Translations under genes and position numbers: made by a program | Notes under the pieces: model-generated | Database searches by the model: none | Told to the model about the DNA's origin: nothing | The model's input: the letters and a program-made list of their open reading frames with translations, nothing else | Assembly: GCF_000304335.1 (NCBI RefSeq) | Contig: NZ_CAJF01000011.1 | Location: 1-64,000 of the forward strand | Direction of reading: 5' to 3' | Length of the DNA stretch: 64,000 bases | DNA from: Microbacterium yannicii PS01 | Lineage (GTDB): Bacteria > Actinomycetota > Actinomycetes > Actinomycetales > Microbacteriaceae | Shown: positions 46,407 through 54,597 of the stretch, piece by piece | How positions within the stretch are numbered: the first letter of the stretch is position 1 | How the letters are laid out: the number at the start of each line of letters is the position of its first letter

Positions 46407-46749
46407 GCTCGCTTCGCTCGCCCGGTCGGTCCCAACAGGTCGACCGGCCTTCTACAGGAGGTTCGACCTCGCCGATCTCCTGTGAAAGCGCGGTTGACCT
46501 GTGCAACGGGCGCCCTTCCCGGCTCTGCCCCGGGTTGGACTGAGGCCGCCCCGCGAGGCGAAGTCACGGCGGCGCCGGTCGTGCCCCACAGGTCAACCGG
46601 CCCTCCACAGGAGCTTCGTGCGCTCAAGCCTCCTGCGGAAGCCTGGTTGACCTGTCGGCGAGCCAGCGGGGGGGGGGTTTCACGCAGGCCGCAAGGGCTC
46701 ACGCAGGCCGCAAGAGCGCACGCATTCCGGGAGGGCTCACGCAGGCGGG
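46407..46749. repeat. 343-bp intergenic repeat field between convergent genes
   Basis: No gene is seen. Two similar hairpin units lie at 46435-46503 and 46588-46655; each is bounded by ACAGGTCRACC and GGTTGACCTGT with an inner ACAGGAG/CTCCTGY pair. A run of ten G (46668-46677) follows, then a 19-bp tandem repeat TCACGCAGGCCGCAAGGGC (46680-46750, three full copies and a part). The last repeat supplies the first base of the stop codon of the FAD gene. Confidence 0.85.
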
Positions 46750-47883
46750 TCACGCGTCGGCGTCGAGGCCCATCGTGTACGCGTGGGCGAAGAGCCGGCT
46801 CGCGGGCGGGGTGAGCATCGCGCGCACCGCGGTGCGCCGTGTCACGTCGAGCGCGCGGGGGAGTGCGCGCCCCAGGGCGGTGTTCACCGCCGCGAGTCGT
46901 CCCGCCGCCCGCGCCGAGGCCACCCGCCGGGCCTCCCATCGGCGAAGCTCGGCGTCCGGCGCCCGCCCGGTGCGCGTCCACTCGGCCAGCAGCGGGGCGA
47001 GCGTCGCGGCGTCGAGCAGCCCGAGGTTCATGCCCTGGCCGCCGATCGGGCTCACCTCGTGCGCGGCATCGCCGATGACGAACACCCGTCCGTTGCGCAT
47101 CCGCGGCGCCACCGCACGACGCACCCCGAACGACGAGACCTCGGCGGGTTCGGCCTCCTCGCCGCGCCGGGTGAGGGCCGTCCGCATGCGCTCGACGCGC
47201 GCCGCCGGGTCGGCGTCGCCGCCCGGCGGGTCCCAGGTGACGAACCGGCGCCTCCCGCCCGGGAGCGGGAAGGACTCGAGCACCCCGGCTCGGTCGAGGT
47301 GCACCACGGCCACCTCGGCGTCGGCGCGGGCGCCGGTCTCGGCATCCGTCATCAGATAGCGGTCGCGGTACTCGCGCACGGCGATCGCGCCAGGCCGGTA
47401 GACGAGGTCGCGTCCGCCGGATCCGGATGCCACGACCACCAGTCCGCTCGTGCGCTCGACGGGGCGGCCCAGAACTCCCGCCCGCAGGTGCACGCCGTTG
47501 GGTCGGGAGAGGAGCGCGGTGACGTGCGCGCCGCGCAGCGGCTCGGGCGCGCCTTCTGCGAGCACGGCCTCGGTCGCCGCCTGCGGAAGGGTCGCCACGA
47601 ACGGGAACCGCGTCGACAGCCGGTCGAACCGCACCGTGCCGAGCACCCGCCCGCCCGAGCGTGCCTCGCCCCGGCGCACCCGCACCGCGCCGTCGAGCAG
47701 TCGCTCCGTCACGCCGGAGTCTTCGAGGGCTGCCAGCACGGGGGCATGGACCCCGATCGCGCGCGATCCGTCGCCGGGCTCGGGCCGCCGCTCGAGCACG
47801 TCGACCTCGACGCCGCGGCGCGCGAGCTCGCCGGCGAGCAGCATGCCCACGGGGCCCGCGCCGACGATGGTGACCTCAGCCAC
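46750..47883 (-). CDS. FAD-dependent monooxygenase (aromatic hydroxylase-like)
   Basis: The product has 377 residues. The FAD fold starts AEVTIVGAGPVGMLLAGELA (GxGPxG) with the acidic end VLERRPEPGDGSR, and the second FAD motif is VFVIGDAAHEVSPIGGQGMN (GD motif). It is a group A flavin monooxygenase, expected to hydroxylate an aromatic ring with NAD(P)H and O2. In the srs operon of Streptomyces griseus such a protein (SrsC) hydroxylates an alkylresorcinol. GTG 47883 is the start; a degenerate copy of this start region lies just upstream. It is the third gene of the type III polyketide operon. Confidence 0.88.
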   Translation of the reverse strand: MAEVTIVGAGPVGMLLAGELARRGVEVDVLERRPEPGDGSRAIGVHAPVLAALEDSGVTERLLDGAVRVRRGEARSGGRVLGTVRFDRLSTRFPFVATLPQAATEAVLAEGAPEPLRGAHVTALLSRPNGVHLRAGVLGRPVERTSGLVVVASGSGGRDLVYRPGAIAVREYRDRYLMTDAETGARADAEVAVVHLDRAGVLESFPLPGGRRRFVTWDPPGGDADPAARVERMRTALTRRGEEAEPAEVSSFGVRRAVAPRMRNGRVFVIGDAAHEVSPIGGQGMNLGLLDAATLAPLLAEWTRTGRAPDAELRRWEARRVASARAAGRLAAVNTALGRALPRALDVTRRTAVRAMLTPPASRLFAHAYTMGLDADA

Positions 47884-48116
47884 GGCCGCGCCCGACTTCT
47901 GCCGGTTCGCGGGGCAGGTCGCGCCGCTTCCCACGCGCTGTGCCCGCAGGACCTGCCCCCCGAGCAGTGGCGCTGCGGGGTTCGCGATGTTCCGGGGGCG
48001 GTTCCCGCCGCATCCTGGGCGCCGTAGCAGCAGGACGCGTCCCCCGAGCACCGCGCCGACGATGGGGACGGATGCCGCGGCTCATGGCCCTGACCTCAGC
48101 CACGGCCGCGCCCGAC
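47871..48116. repeat. Degenerate duplication of the FAD gene start region
   Basis: The 26 bases at 47871-47896 are repeated exactly at 48091-48116, both reading GTGGCTGAGGTCA on the minus strand. Behind the outer copy, after a 25-base insert with the clade palindrome half, CCATCGTCGGCGCGG follows as in the real gene. The ~200 bases between also contain two related GC-rich segments (GCTCGGGGG...GTCCTGC). It separates the methyltransferase stop from the FAD start. Confidence 0.7.
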
Positions 48117-48800
48117 GGCGAGCAGGCGGAAGGGTGCCGGCTTCTCGACCCGCCACTCATCCGACGCCCTCTCGGCGAGCGCGCCCGCCAGCTCGGCGCG
48201 TGTGAAACTGCGGCGGATCGAGCGCAGGCCGTCGGTCCGCAGGAAGGTACCCGGCGCCAACGGGGTGATGCCGGCGGTATAGAGCGCATAGGCGAGGCGG
48301 CTCCGCTCGATGTCGCCGTGCAGCACCAGACCCCGCGACAGCTGCAGGGACTCCGCCGCGAAGTCCGAGAGCTCCGGACCGAGGTGGTGCAGCACGTGAT
48401 TGGACAGCACCACGTCGAACCGCGCGCCCTCGTCGAGGAGGGTCGCGGCATCCGCGCACCGGAACCTTACGGTCTCGGGCAGCTCGCGCTCCACGGCGAC
48501 CTCGTGCGCGCGGGGATCGGGGTCGACTCCCGTCCACGTGACGTCGAGCCCGTCGCGGTCCGCGAGCGCGGAGAGGCGTGCGACGAGGTCGCCGCCGCCG
48601 GCGCCCAGATCGAGCACGTGCGCGGGTCGCCCGAGCGATGCCAGGTACGGCGCGAGGGTGGTGCGGTACACCGTCCCCCAGCCCGACACGAGCCGGTTCA
48701 CCGTGCCGAAGCGGCGCAGCGTCGCCTTGAGCCGGCGGGCGTCGCACTCGGGGTCGTCCATGAGCTCGACGACGGCCAGATCGCGCACGGCGAGGCTCAT
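48096..48800 (-). CDS. SAM-dependent class I methyltransferase
   Basis: The product has 234 residues. Motif I is VLDLGAGGGDLVARL with the acidic VDPDPRA end of strand 2; motif IV is FDVVLSNHVLHHLGP. It is a small-molecule O- or C-methyltransferase, the counterpart of SrsB in the Streptomyces griseus phenolic-lipid operon. It starts 16 bp after the type III PKS stop and no terminator is seen between them. Its stop (GGC TGA) originally overlapped the GTG of the FAD gene, before the duplication described at 47871-48116; that order is inference. Confidence 0.88.
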   Translation of the reverse strand: MSLAVRDLAVVELMDDPECDARRLKATLRRFGTVNRLVSGWGTVYRTTLAPYLASLGRPAHVLDLGAGGGDLVARLSALADRDGLDVTWTGVDPDPRAHEVAVERELPETVRFRCADAATLLDEGARFDVVLSNHVLHHLGPELSDFAAESLQLSRGLVLHGDIERSRLAYALYTAGITPLAPGTFLRTDGLRSIRRSFTRAELAGALAERASDEWRVEKPAPFRLLAVGRGRG

Positions 48801-48816
48801 CGCGTCACCGCCGCGG

Positions 48817-49980
48817 TCATGCGCGAACGGCCAGGACAGGGGCGGCCTCAGCCGCGGCCACCGTCCGACCCGCGGTCGTGCTTGCGCGTTTGGTCATGAG
48901 CGCCGACTCCACGGTGAGCCCGGGGCCGAACGCGAGGCCCGCCACCCGCGCGCCGTCGGCGAGCGTGTCATCGTGCAGCAGCTCGCGCAGGATGAACAGG
49001 ATCGTCGCGCTCGACATGTTCCCGTAGTCGCGCAGCACTCCGCGCGACCGCTCGAGCGCGGCCGGGTCGAGCTCGAGCCCCGTCTCCACACGGTCGAGCA
49101 CACTGCGTCCGCCAGGGTGGACCGCCCAGGCATCGGGGGCATCGTCCAGGCCTACGAAGCGGTCGACGGCGGCGCGGATCTCACGCCCGATGATGCGCGG
49201 CACCTCGGCGGAGAGCACCATCTCGAACCCGTGATCGCCGATGGTCCACACCATGTCGGTCTCTCCCTCGGCGGTCAGGGCGGTGCCGAAGCGGTCGAGG
49301 TCGAGACCGCCGGCGTCGCGTGCACCCTCCGAGCCGGTGACGATCGCGGCCGCGGCCCCGTCGGCGAAGACGGATGCCGCGACGATCTGCTGCGGGTCGG
49401 CCGACGCCCGGATGTGCAGCGAGCACAGCTCGACGCAGACGACCAGCACGACCGCGTCGGGCTGCGCGTCGGTGATGCGAGCCGCCAGCCGCAGTCCGGG
49501 CAGGGCGGCCGCGCAGCCGATGAAGCCGAGGTGATAGCGCTCGGTCGTGGTCGGCAGTCCGAGATCGCGCACCAGCCGGTAGTCGGGGCCGGGCGCGAAG
49601 AAGCCGGTGCACGAGACGGTGACCACGTGGGTGATGGCGGATGCCGCGAGCCCGGCATCCGTGAGGGCCTGCCGCGCCGCCTCGGCGCACAGTCCCGGTG
49701 CCATGCGGGTGTACAGGTCGTTGCGCGGTCCGGTCGTCGGCGCGAGCACGACCCGCTCCGCGTCGAGGAATGCCGGGGCGTCCGGCGCCGGCGGCAGACC
49801 GGCCAGCTCGGAAAGCACGGTGTGCCGGTGCTCGATCGCTGAGGCGTCGAACACGGCCTGGATGCGCCGCCGCGTGAGCCGGTCCACGCCCGGCTGCGCG
49901 GCGAAGAGCTCGCGCACGCCGTCCTGCGGAAGCCGGGTCGGCGGAACCGCGGTGCCGATGGAGACGATGCGGGCCGTCAT
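48817..49980 (-). CDS. Type III polyketide synthase
   Basis: The product has 387 residues. The catalytic triad is complete: Cys156 in YHLGFIGCAAALPGLRLA, His288 in DAWAVHPGGRSVL and Asn321 in LRDYGNMSSATILF. The chalcone-synthase-family front THVVTVSCTGFFAPGPDYR is present. It condenses malonyl-CoA onto a starter acyl-CoA to give alkylresorcinol-, pyrone- or similar aromatic products. The start is ATG 49980; TTG 49992 is possible. It leads an operon with a methyltransferase and an FAD monooxygenase, as in srsABC, and faces a UbiA prenyltransferase. Confidence 0.93.
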   Translation of the reverse strand: MTARIVSIGTAVPPTRLPQDGVRELFAAQPGVDRLTRRRIQAVFDASAIEHRHTVLSELAGLPPAPDAPAFLDAERVVLAPTTGPRNDLYTRMAPGLCAEAARQALTDAGLAASAITHVVTVSCTGFFAPGPDYRLVRDLGLPTTTERYHLGFIGCAAALPGLRLAARITDAQPDAVVLVVCVELCSLHIRASADPQQIVAASVFADGAAAAIVTGSEGARDAGGLDLDRFGTALTAEGETDMVWTIGDHGFEMVLSAEVPRIIGREIRAAVDRFVGLDDAPDAWAVHPGGRSVLDRVETGLELDPAALERSRGVLRDYGNMSSATILFILRELLHDDTLADGARVAGLAFGPGLTVESALMTKRASTTAGRTVAAAEAAPVLAVRA

Positions 49981-50043
49981 GGAGCCACCCAATCACGCCC
50001 GGCCCCGTGGCGGCAGTGCTTGCGCGATATCCGCCGCCCGGGT

Positions 50044-50059
50044 AGAAGAACTTTCTTCT
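50044..50059. promoter_or_regulatory. AT-rich palindrome upstream of the type III PKS
   Basis: AGAAGAA-CT-TTCTTCT, a perfect 16-bp palindrome with 7-bp arms, ends at the stop codon of the MFS gene and lies 64 bp before the PKS start. It may be an operator or a weak terminator. Confidence 0.4.
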
Positions 50060-51468
50060 CAGGCGGGAGTCGAGTCGTCCGGCGCACCGGGCAGGTCGCG
50101 CATGCGCCAGAACGGGCCGATGACGACGAAGAGACAGGCGAGCAGCTCGCCGGCAGCCGCGATCCACAGCGTCGGCACGGTGCCGATCCAGGTGCCGAGG
50201 GCGCCGGCGATGAGCGCGCCGACCGGCATGACGCCCCACACGACGAAGCGGATGGAGGCGTTCATGCGGCCCAGGAGCCGCCGCGGAGTGATCCGCTGGC
50301 GGAAGGTGACCTGCGTGATGTTGTACAGCAGCACGGTGAAGCTCATCACGAAGGACTGGGCCACCAGCAGCGGAAAGGCTAGCGCCGGCACGAGCGAGAT
50401 CGCGGGGAGGAAGAAGGGGACGACGCAGAACGCGATGGCACTCAGCGGGATGGCGCGCGCCTCGCCGATGCGGGCGACGATGCGCGGAGTCGCGATGGCC
50501 CCGATGAGCCCGCCGACCGCCGACAGCGAGAACACGATGCCGAGCATCACCGGGGTGAGGCCCAGTTCGCGGAGCACGAAGACCGGCAGGAGGGTCGTCG
50601 CGATGGTGCCGAAGAAATTGGCCATGCCGGTGGTGCCCACGATCCGCCTCAGCAGCGGGTTGCCGAACACCCACCGCAGTCCCTCGCCGATCTCGGTCAG
50701 CAGCGGCTGGTGGTCCTCGGGTGCGCGGCGGATCTCGTGATCCTTCGTGAACAGCAGCGCGATGAACGAGGCGACGTACGTGCACACGGTCAGCAAGATG
50801 GCGAGTGGAGCGGCGAGGGCGCCGACGAGCCATCCTCCGACGGCCGGGCCGGCCAGGCCCGCCAGCTGCTCGGTGGACTGCAGCTTGCCGTTGGCCTCGG
50901 CGATCTGATCGCTGCGCACGAGCGAGGGGATGATGCTCTGGTTCGAGACGTCGAAGAACACCGTCGCGACGCCCATCACGAGCGCGACGGCGATCATGTG
51001 CCAGATCTCGAGCATGCCGAGCACCGCGAGCAGGGGAAGGGCGGCCAGCGCCACTGCTCGGATGACATCGGCCCAGATCATGACATGGCGCTTGCGCATG
51101 CGGTCGATCCAGGCCCCGGCGGGCAGCCCCACGATCAGGAAGGCGGCGACCTGAGCGGCGCCGAGCAGCCCGACCTCCCACTCGGTCGCCTGCAGGGTCA
51201 GCACCGCCAGGACCGGCAGGGCGAGCTCGGTGATCTGCGCGCCGAACTGGCTGAGCGCCTGCCCGCTCCACATCGTGACGAAGTTGCGGTCGCGCCACAG
51301 CGACCCCTTCGGCGCCGTGGTCACCGGGGCGGGGGCCGCGGCATCCTGATCCGCCTCGACGGCGTCCTCGGCACTCGCACGCGAGTCCGGCGTCATGCTC
51401 TCGGCGCGCGCTTCAGCGAGCACGCCGGCCTCGACGTCGCCCGCCGTCGAGTCCTCTGATTGAGACAT
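50059..51468 (-). CDS. MFS exporter (DHA3/MFS_3-like)
   Basis: The product has 469 residues. A Ser/Asp/Ala-rich N-terminus (~1-50) is followed by 12 membrane helices. LWRDRNFVTMWSGQALSQFG and PAGAWIDRMRKRHVMIWADV (loop 2-3 motif) place it in the branch with EntS and macrolide exporters. It probably extrudes a drug-like or siderophore-like compound. CAGACT ends seven bases before ATG 51468, predicting a leaderless mRNA. It is divergent from a winged-helix regulator and both promoters overlap two copies of the same palindrome. Confidence 0.9.
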   Translation of the reverse strand: MSQSEDSTAGDVEAGVLAEARAESMTPDSRASAEDAVEADQDAAAPAPVTTAPKGSLWRDRNFVTMWSGQALSQFGAQITELALPVLAVLTLQATEWEVGLLGAAQVAAFLIVGLPAGAWIDRMRKRHVMIWADVIRAVALAALPLLAVLGMLEIWHMIAVALVMGVATVFFDVSNQSIIPSLVRSDQIAEANGKLQSTEQLAGLAGPAVGGWLVGALAAPLAILLTVCTYVASFIALLFTKDHEIRRAPEDHQPLLTEIGEGLRWVFGNPLLRRIVGTTGMANFFGTIATTLLPVFVLRELGLTPVMLGIVFSLSAVGGLIGAIATPRIVARIGEARAIPLSAIAFCVVPFFLPAISLVPALAFPLLVAQSFVMSFTVLLYNITQVTFRQRITPRRLLGRMNASIRFVVWGVMPVGALIAGALGTWIGTVPTLWIAAAGELLACLFVVIGPFWRMRDLPGAPDDSTPA

Positions 51469-51508
51469 GTCAATCAGTCTGCGCGGCCGATTGAGAGTTG
51501 TCAATCAG
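51456..51508. promoter_or_regulatory. Two operators in the MFS/regulator divergent region
   Basis: CTGATTGA-GACATG-TCAATCAG (51456-51477) and GATTGA-GAGTTG-TCAATC (51489-51506, with CAG beyond) are centred 31 bp apart, three helical turns. Site 1 covers the MFS start codon and -10, site 2 the -35 boxes of both promoters. Confidence 0.75.
51476..51504 (-). promoter_or_regulatory. Leaderless promoter of the MFS exporter
   Basis: On the minus strand TTGACA (51499-51504) and CAGACT (51476-51481) are 17 bp apart, and the ATG is seven bases beyond the -10. Confidence 0.65.
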
Positions 51509-51519
51509 TTGGCTAGGCT
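51491..51519 (+). promoter_or_regulatory. Leaderless promoter of the winged-helix regulator
   Basis: TTGAGA (51491-51496) and TAGGCT (51514-51519) are 17 bp apart; GTG 51527 begins seven bases after the -10. Confidence 0.65.
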
Positions 51520-51526
51520 CAGGAAC

Positions 51527-52063
51527 GTGGTCGAGCATCGCGAAGAGCGCGTGGAGCTTCGTCCGGGGGATCCCGAGGCCGAAGCGCGCATGAAGGCGCT
51601 GAGCTCTCCGCTGCGTCTGCGCGTGCTGCGTCTGTGCGCGTTCGAGGCGCGGACCAACAAAGAGCTGGCCGAGCTGCTCGAAGTGAACCCGGGCACGATG
51701 CTGCACCACGTGCGTACCCTGGTGTCGACCGGCTACCTCGCCGCCGAGCCGGAGCGCGCCGGGGCGCAGGGCGCCCGCGAGGTGCCGTATCGCGCGACCG
51801 GGCTCTCGTGGCGCACGTCGATGCCGGGCGGCAGCACCGTGCTCGTCGAGACCTTCCTGCAGCAGATCGAGGGCCTCACCGACGAGGAGCTCGACACCAC
51901 CTGGCTCGGGCTCAAGCTCAACGCCGAGCACAAGGCCGAGCTCGAACAGCGGCTCTACGACCTCACCCAGGAGTTCAAGGAGCGCGGCCCCGACGCCGAC
52001 GGCGAGACCTACTCGCTGTTCACGGCGTTCCATCCCGACCGCAATCCGCCCGCGGGCCGCTGA
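51527..52063 (+). CDS. ArsR-like winged-helix transcriptional regulator
   Basis: The product has 178 residues from GTG 51527. An in-frame ATG at 51467 exists, but it would start inside operator 1 and upstream of the promoter. The helix-turn-helix is LSSPLRLRVLRLCAFEARTN, then KELAELLEVNPGTMLHHVRT and the wing LVSTGYLAAEPERA. The C-terminal half is helical and acidic (LEQRLYDLTQEFKERGPDAD). It probably represses its own gene and the divergent MFS exporter by binding TGATTGA-N6-TCAATCA; the inducer is unknown. Confidence 0.88.
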   Translation: MVEHREERVELRPGDPEAEARMKALSSPLRLRVLRLCAFEARTNKELAELLEVNPGTMLHHVRTLVSTGYLAAEPERAGAQGAREVPYRATGLSWRTSMPGGSTVLVETFLQQIEGLTDEELDTTWLGLKLNAEHKAELEQRLYDLTQEFKERGPDADGETYSLFTAFHPDRNPPAGR

Positions 52064-52152
52064 CCGGCGCTTCTTGCGGCGGGCAGAACCATCGGCGGAA
52101 TTCACGGCCGGACGGATGCCGCGGCCCGGCCGGCGCGCCTACGGTGAGGTCC

Positions 52153-52620
52153 ATGAGCACAGCCACGGCCGACCTCTACGACGAGCGCGGCGACGACCTC
52201 GACTCGCTCGCACTGCAGCTGCAGGACATCGGCGGGCTCACGGCCTTCGACGGTCCGATCCGCACGGTGCGATGCCATCGCGACAACGCGCTGGTGAAGT
52301 CCGTGCTGGCCACACCGGGCGGCGGCGCCGTCCTCGTGGTCGACGGCGGCGGCTCGCTGGAATCCGCCCTCGTGGGCGACCTCATCGCCGCGTCGGCTGT
52401 CGCGAACGGGTGGGCGGGCGTCATCGTCAACGGCGCGGTCCGCGATCGCGAGGCGCTCGCCGGCCTGCCGCTCGGAGTCAAGGCCCTCGGCTCGAATCCG
52501 CGCAAGAGCGCGAAGGAGGGCGCCGGCGAGATCGACGTCGAGGTGCTGATCGCCGGTGTCCGGTTCGCGCCGGGCCGGCACGTATGGGCCGACGCCGACG
52601 GCGTGCTCGTCGAGCGCTGA
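52153..52620 (+). CDS. RraA-like protein (aldolase / RNase E regulator family)
   Basis: The product has 155 residues. TADLYDERGDDLDSLALQLQ, then VDGGGSLESALVGDLIAASA, VIVNGAVRDREALAGLPLGV and LGSNPRKSAKEGAGEIDVEV are the RraA/HMG-aldolase core; the metal-site Arg/Asp pair (GAVRDRE) is kept. Some members act as 4-hydroxy-4-methyl-2-oxoglutarate aldolases rather than as RNase E inhibitors, so the name is not a function. TACGGT ends seven bases before the ATG at 52153 (leaderless). Confidence 0.88.
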   Translation: MSTATADLYDERGDDLDSLALQLQDIGGLTAFDGPIRTVRCHRDNALVKSVLATPGGGAVLVVDGGGSLESALVGDLIAASAVANGWAGVIVNGAVRDREALAGLPLGVKALGSNPRKSAKEGAGEIDVEVLIAGVRFAPGRHVWADADGVLVER

Positions 52621-52631
52621 CCGAACTCGGC

Positions 52632-54002
52632 TCAGGAGGGGAGCCGGCGCCAGCCGTCCGGTCCCACCGAGCCGGCGCGATACTCGTCGAGCGGCACCGT
52701 GCCGTCGCGCCAGGCGGCGATGACCGGGGCGACGATGCGCCAGGACTGCTCGGCGGCGTCGCCGCGCACCGACAGCGCGGCATCGGCGTCGAGGATGCCG
52801 GAGAGCACCTCGCCGTACGCCTTGAGTGCACCCGGACCGAGGTCTGCCTCGAGGATCGCGCGTTCGAGCTCCCACGGGTCGTCGCCCCCGTTGACGTTGA
52901 GCTCGAGCTCCATGCGGTCGGGGCCGAGCGAGAAGCGCAGCACCGAACCCGGGGCATCGCCGGTCAGGCCTGTAGGCACGTGGTTGACCGGCCGGAAGGT
53001 CACGACGATCTCGCCGTTCTTGCCGGCGAGCGCCTTGCCCGAGCGCAGCGTGATGGGCACGCCCGTCCAGCGGTCGTTGCGCACTTCGCACGTCATCTCG
53101 GCGAGGGTCTCTGTCTCACGTGCCGAGTCGACGCCGGGCTCATCGGCGTAGGAGGGAAGCTTCCGCTCGCCCACGGTTCCCTCGGTGTAGCGCGCGCGGC
53201 GTGACGAGGCGACGGGATCGTCGCCCCAGACGTGCGTGGCGCGCAGCACCGCGCCGGTCGCGTCGCGGAGGTCGCGCTCGTTCAGCGAGGTAGGAGGTTC
53301 CATCGCGAGCACCGCGAGCACCTGCAGCAGGTGGCTCTGGATCATGTCGATCAGCGCGCCCGCCTTGTCGTAGTAGCCGGCGCGCGCCTCCAGGCCCAGG
53401 GTCTCGTCGTAGCGGATCACGACCGACTCGATGTGCTCGGCCGACCACACCGGCGCGAACACGCGATTCGCGAAGCGGACGCCCAGCACGTTGAGCAGAG
53501 TGGAGCGGCCGAGGAAGTGGTCGACACGGAACACCTGCTCCTCGGGCACCAGCCTCGCGACTGTCGCATTCAGCGCGCGGGCGCTCTCTTCGTCGACGCC
53601 GAACGGCTTTTCGAGCGCCAGCACGGTTCCCTCCGGGATGTCCACGCCCCCGAGAGCCACGCACGCCGCGGCGGCGACCGCGGGGGGCACCGCGAAGTAC
53701 AGCGCGATGCGATCGCCGGGGTCGGCGAGCAGTCGCTCGAGGTCGGCCGCGGCGGTGATGTCGGCGCGCACGTAGGTGGTCTCGGCCACCCGCTCGAACG
53801 CGGTCTCCGAGCCGCTGGACGCGAACGCCGCGCGCACCGTCTCGCGCCAGCGGGCGTCGTCCCAGTCCTCCACGCCTGAACCGCGCAGGCGCACCCGCCG
53901 CTCCGGTTCCAGCGTGAGCAGCTGGCCGAGGGCAGGCAGCAGCAGCCGCGAGGCGAGGTCGCCGGTGGCGCCGAGGATGAGAAGCGTGGTCTCCGTGGCC
54001 AT
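52632..54002 (-). CDS. zwf: Glucose-6-phosphate dehydrogenase
   Basis: The product has 456 residues. The NADP fold is LLILGATGDLASRLLLPALG, the substrate motif FRVDHFLGRSTLLNVLGVRF stands for the usual RIDHYLGK, and PSYADEPGVDSARETETLA and PITLRSGKALAGKNGEIVVT are the conserved C-terminal segments. It makes 6-phosphogluconolactone and NADPH. The Tyr to Phe and Lys to Arg changes in the signature make it a divergent member, perhaps a second zwf, and no gnd, opcA or pgl is adjacent. TAGCTT ends six bases before the ATG (leaderless). Confidence 0.88.
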   Translation of the reverse strand: MATETTLLILGATGDLASRLLLPALGQLLTLEPERRVRLRGSGVEDWDDARWRETVRAAFASSGSETAFERVAETTYVRADITAAADLERLLADPGDRIALYFAVPPAVAAAACVALGGVDIPEGTVLALEKPFGVDEESARALNATVARLVPEEQVFRVDHFLGRSTLLNVLGVRFANRVFAPVWSAEHIESVVIRYDETLGLEARAGYYDKAGALIDMIQSHLLQVLAVLAMEPPTSLNERDLRDATGAVLRATHVWGDDPVASSRRARYTEGTVGERKLPSYADEPGVDSARETETLAEMTCEVRNDRWTGVPITLRSGKALAGKNGEIVVTFRPVNHVPTGLTGDAPGSVLRFSLGPDRMELELNVNGGDDPWELERAILEADLGPGALKAYGEVLSGILDADAALSVRGDAAEQSWRIVAPVIAAWRDGTVPLDEYRAGSVGPDGWRRLPS

Positions 54003-54104
54003 GCCGCCAAGCTACCCGGCCTTGCGGCGTGCGGGAGGGCTCTGGACAGGGGATTCGCCCAGGAGGATCGTGACTGTGGGGACACTCTCACCTTGGAGGC
54101 GGAC

Positions 54105-54515
54105 ATGTTCACACCCGACCGACCGTTCTCGAGCTTCGCCGTCCCGGATGTCGGCGAAGCGGCCACGTTCTACCGCGACACGCTCGGACTCGCTGTCACC
54201 GAGTACGAGGAGATGGGAGGTGGCTTCACCATCGCCTTGCCGGGCGGCGGCCACGTCTTCGTCTATCCCAAACCCGATCACCAGCCGGCCGTTTTCACGG
54301 TGCTGAACTTCGATGTGGATGACGTCGATGCAGCCGTCGACGACCTGAATTCGCGCGGGGTCGTGACGAAGATCTACACCGATCCGGATTACGGCACCGA
54401 TGAGAAGGGCATCTCTCGCGGCTTCGAGGGAGGGCCCGACATCGCCTGGTTCCGCGACCCGGCCGGCAATGTCATCGCCGTGGGCCGCATGGACCCGCGG
54501 ATGATGGGCGGCTGA
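54105..54515 (+). CDS. VOC-superfamily (glyoxalase-like) protein
   Basis: The product has 136 residues. The two beta-alpha-beta-beta-beta modules begin PFSSFAVPDVGEAATFYRDT and FTVLNFDVDDVDAAVDDLNS and end in ISRGFEGGPDIAWFRDPAGN. ATG 54105 has GGAGG five bases upstream. Many such proteins are dioxygenases, glyoxalases or resistance proteins; the metal ligand set is not clear enough to choose. Confidence 0.85.
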   Translation: MFTPDRPFSSFAVPDVGEAATFYRDTLGLAVTEYEEMGGGFTIALPGGGHVFVYPKPDHQPAVFTVLNFDVDDVDAAVDDLNSRGVVTKIYTDPDYGTDEKGISRGFEGGPDIAWFRDPAGNVIAVGRMDPRMMGG

Positions 54516-54537
54516 TCGACGCGCAGCTGAGACGGCG

Positions 54538-54572
54538 AACGGATGCCGCGACACGTGGTCGCGGCATCCGTT
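54538..54572. terminator. Terminator with GGATGCCGC palindrome
   Basis: Fifteen-bp arms (AACGGATGCCGCGAC and its complement) with loop ACGTG, between the convergent VOC and ABC permease genes; TT ends the stem on both sides. Confidence 0.75.
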
Positions 54573-54597
54573 CCCGTTCGTCGGGCCGGCCCTCGGA

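Noticed and set aside
46668-46677. Run of ten G as a phase-variable tract
   Set aside because: It lies between genes, over 70 bp from either coding region, and is not in a promoter; it could also be an assembly weakness.
49181-51298. 705-residue minus-strand frame across the PKS and MFS genes
   Set aside because: A different frame of two real genes; Arg/Ala-rich composition without motifs.
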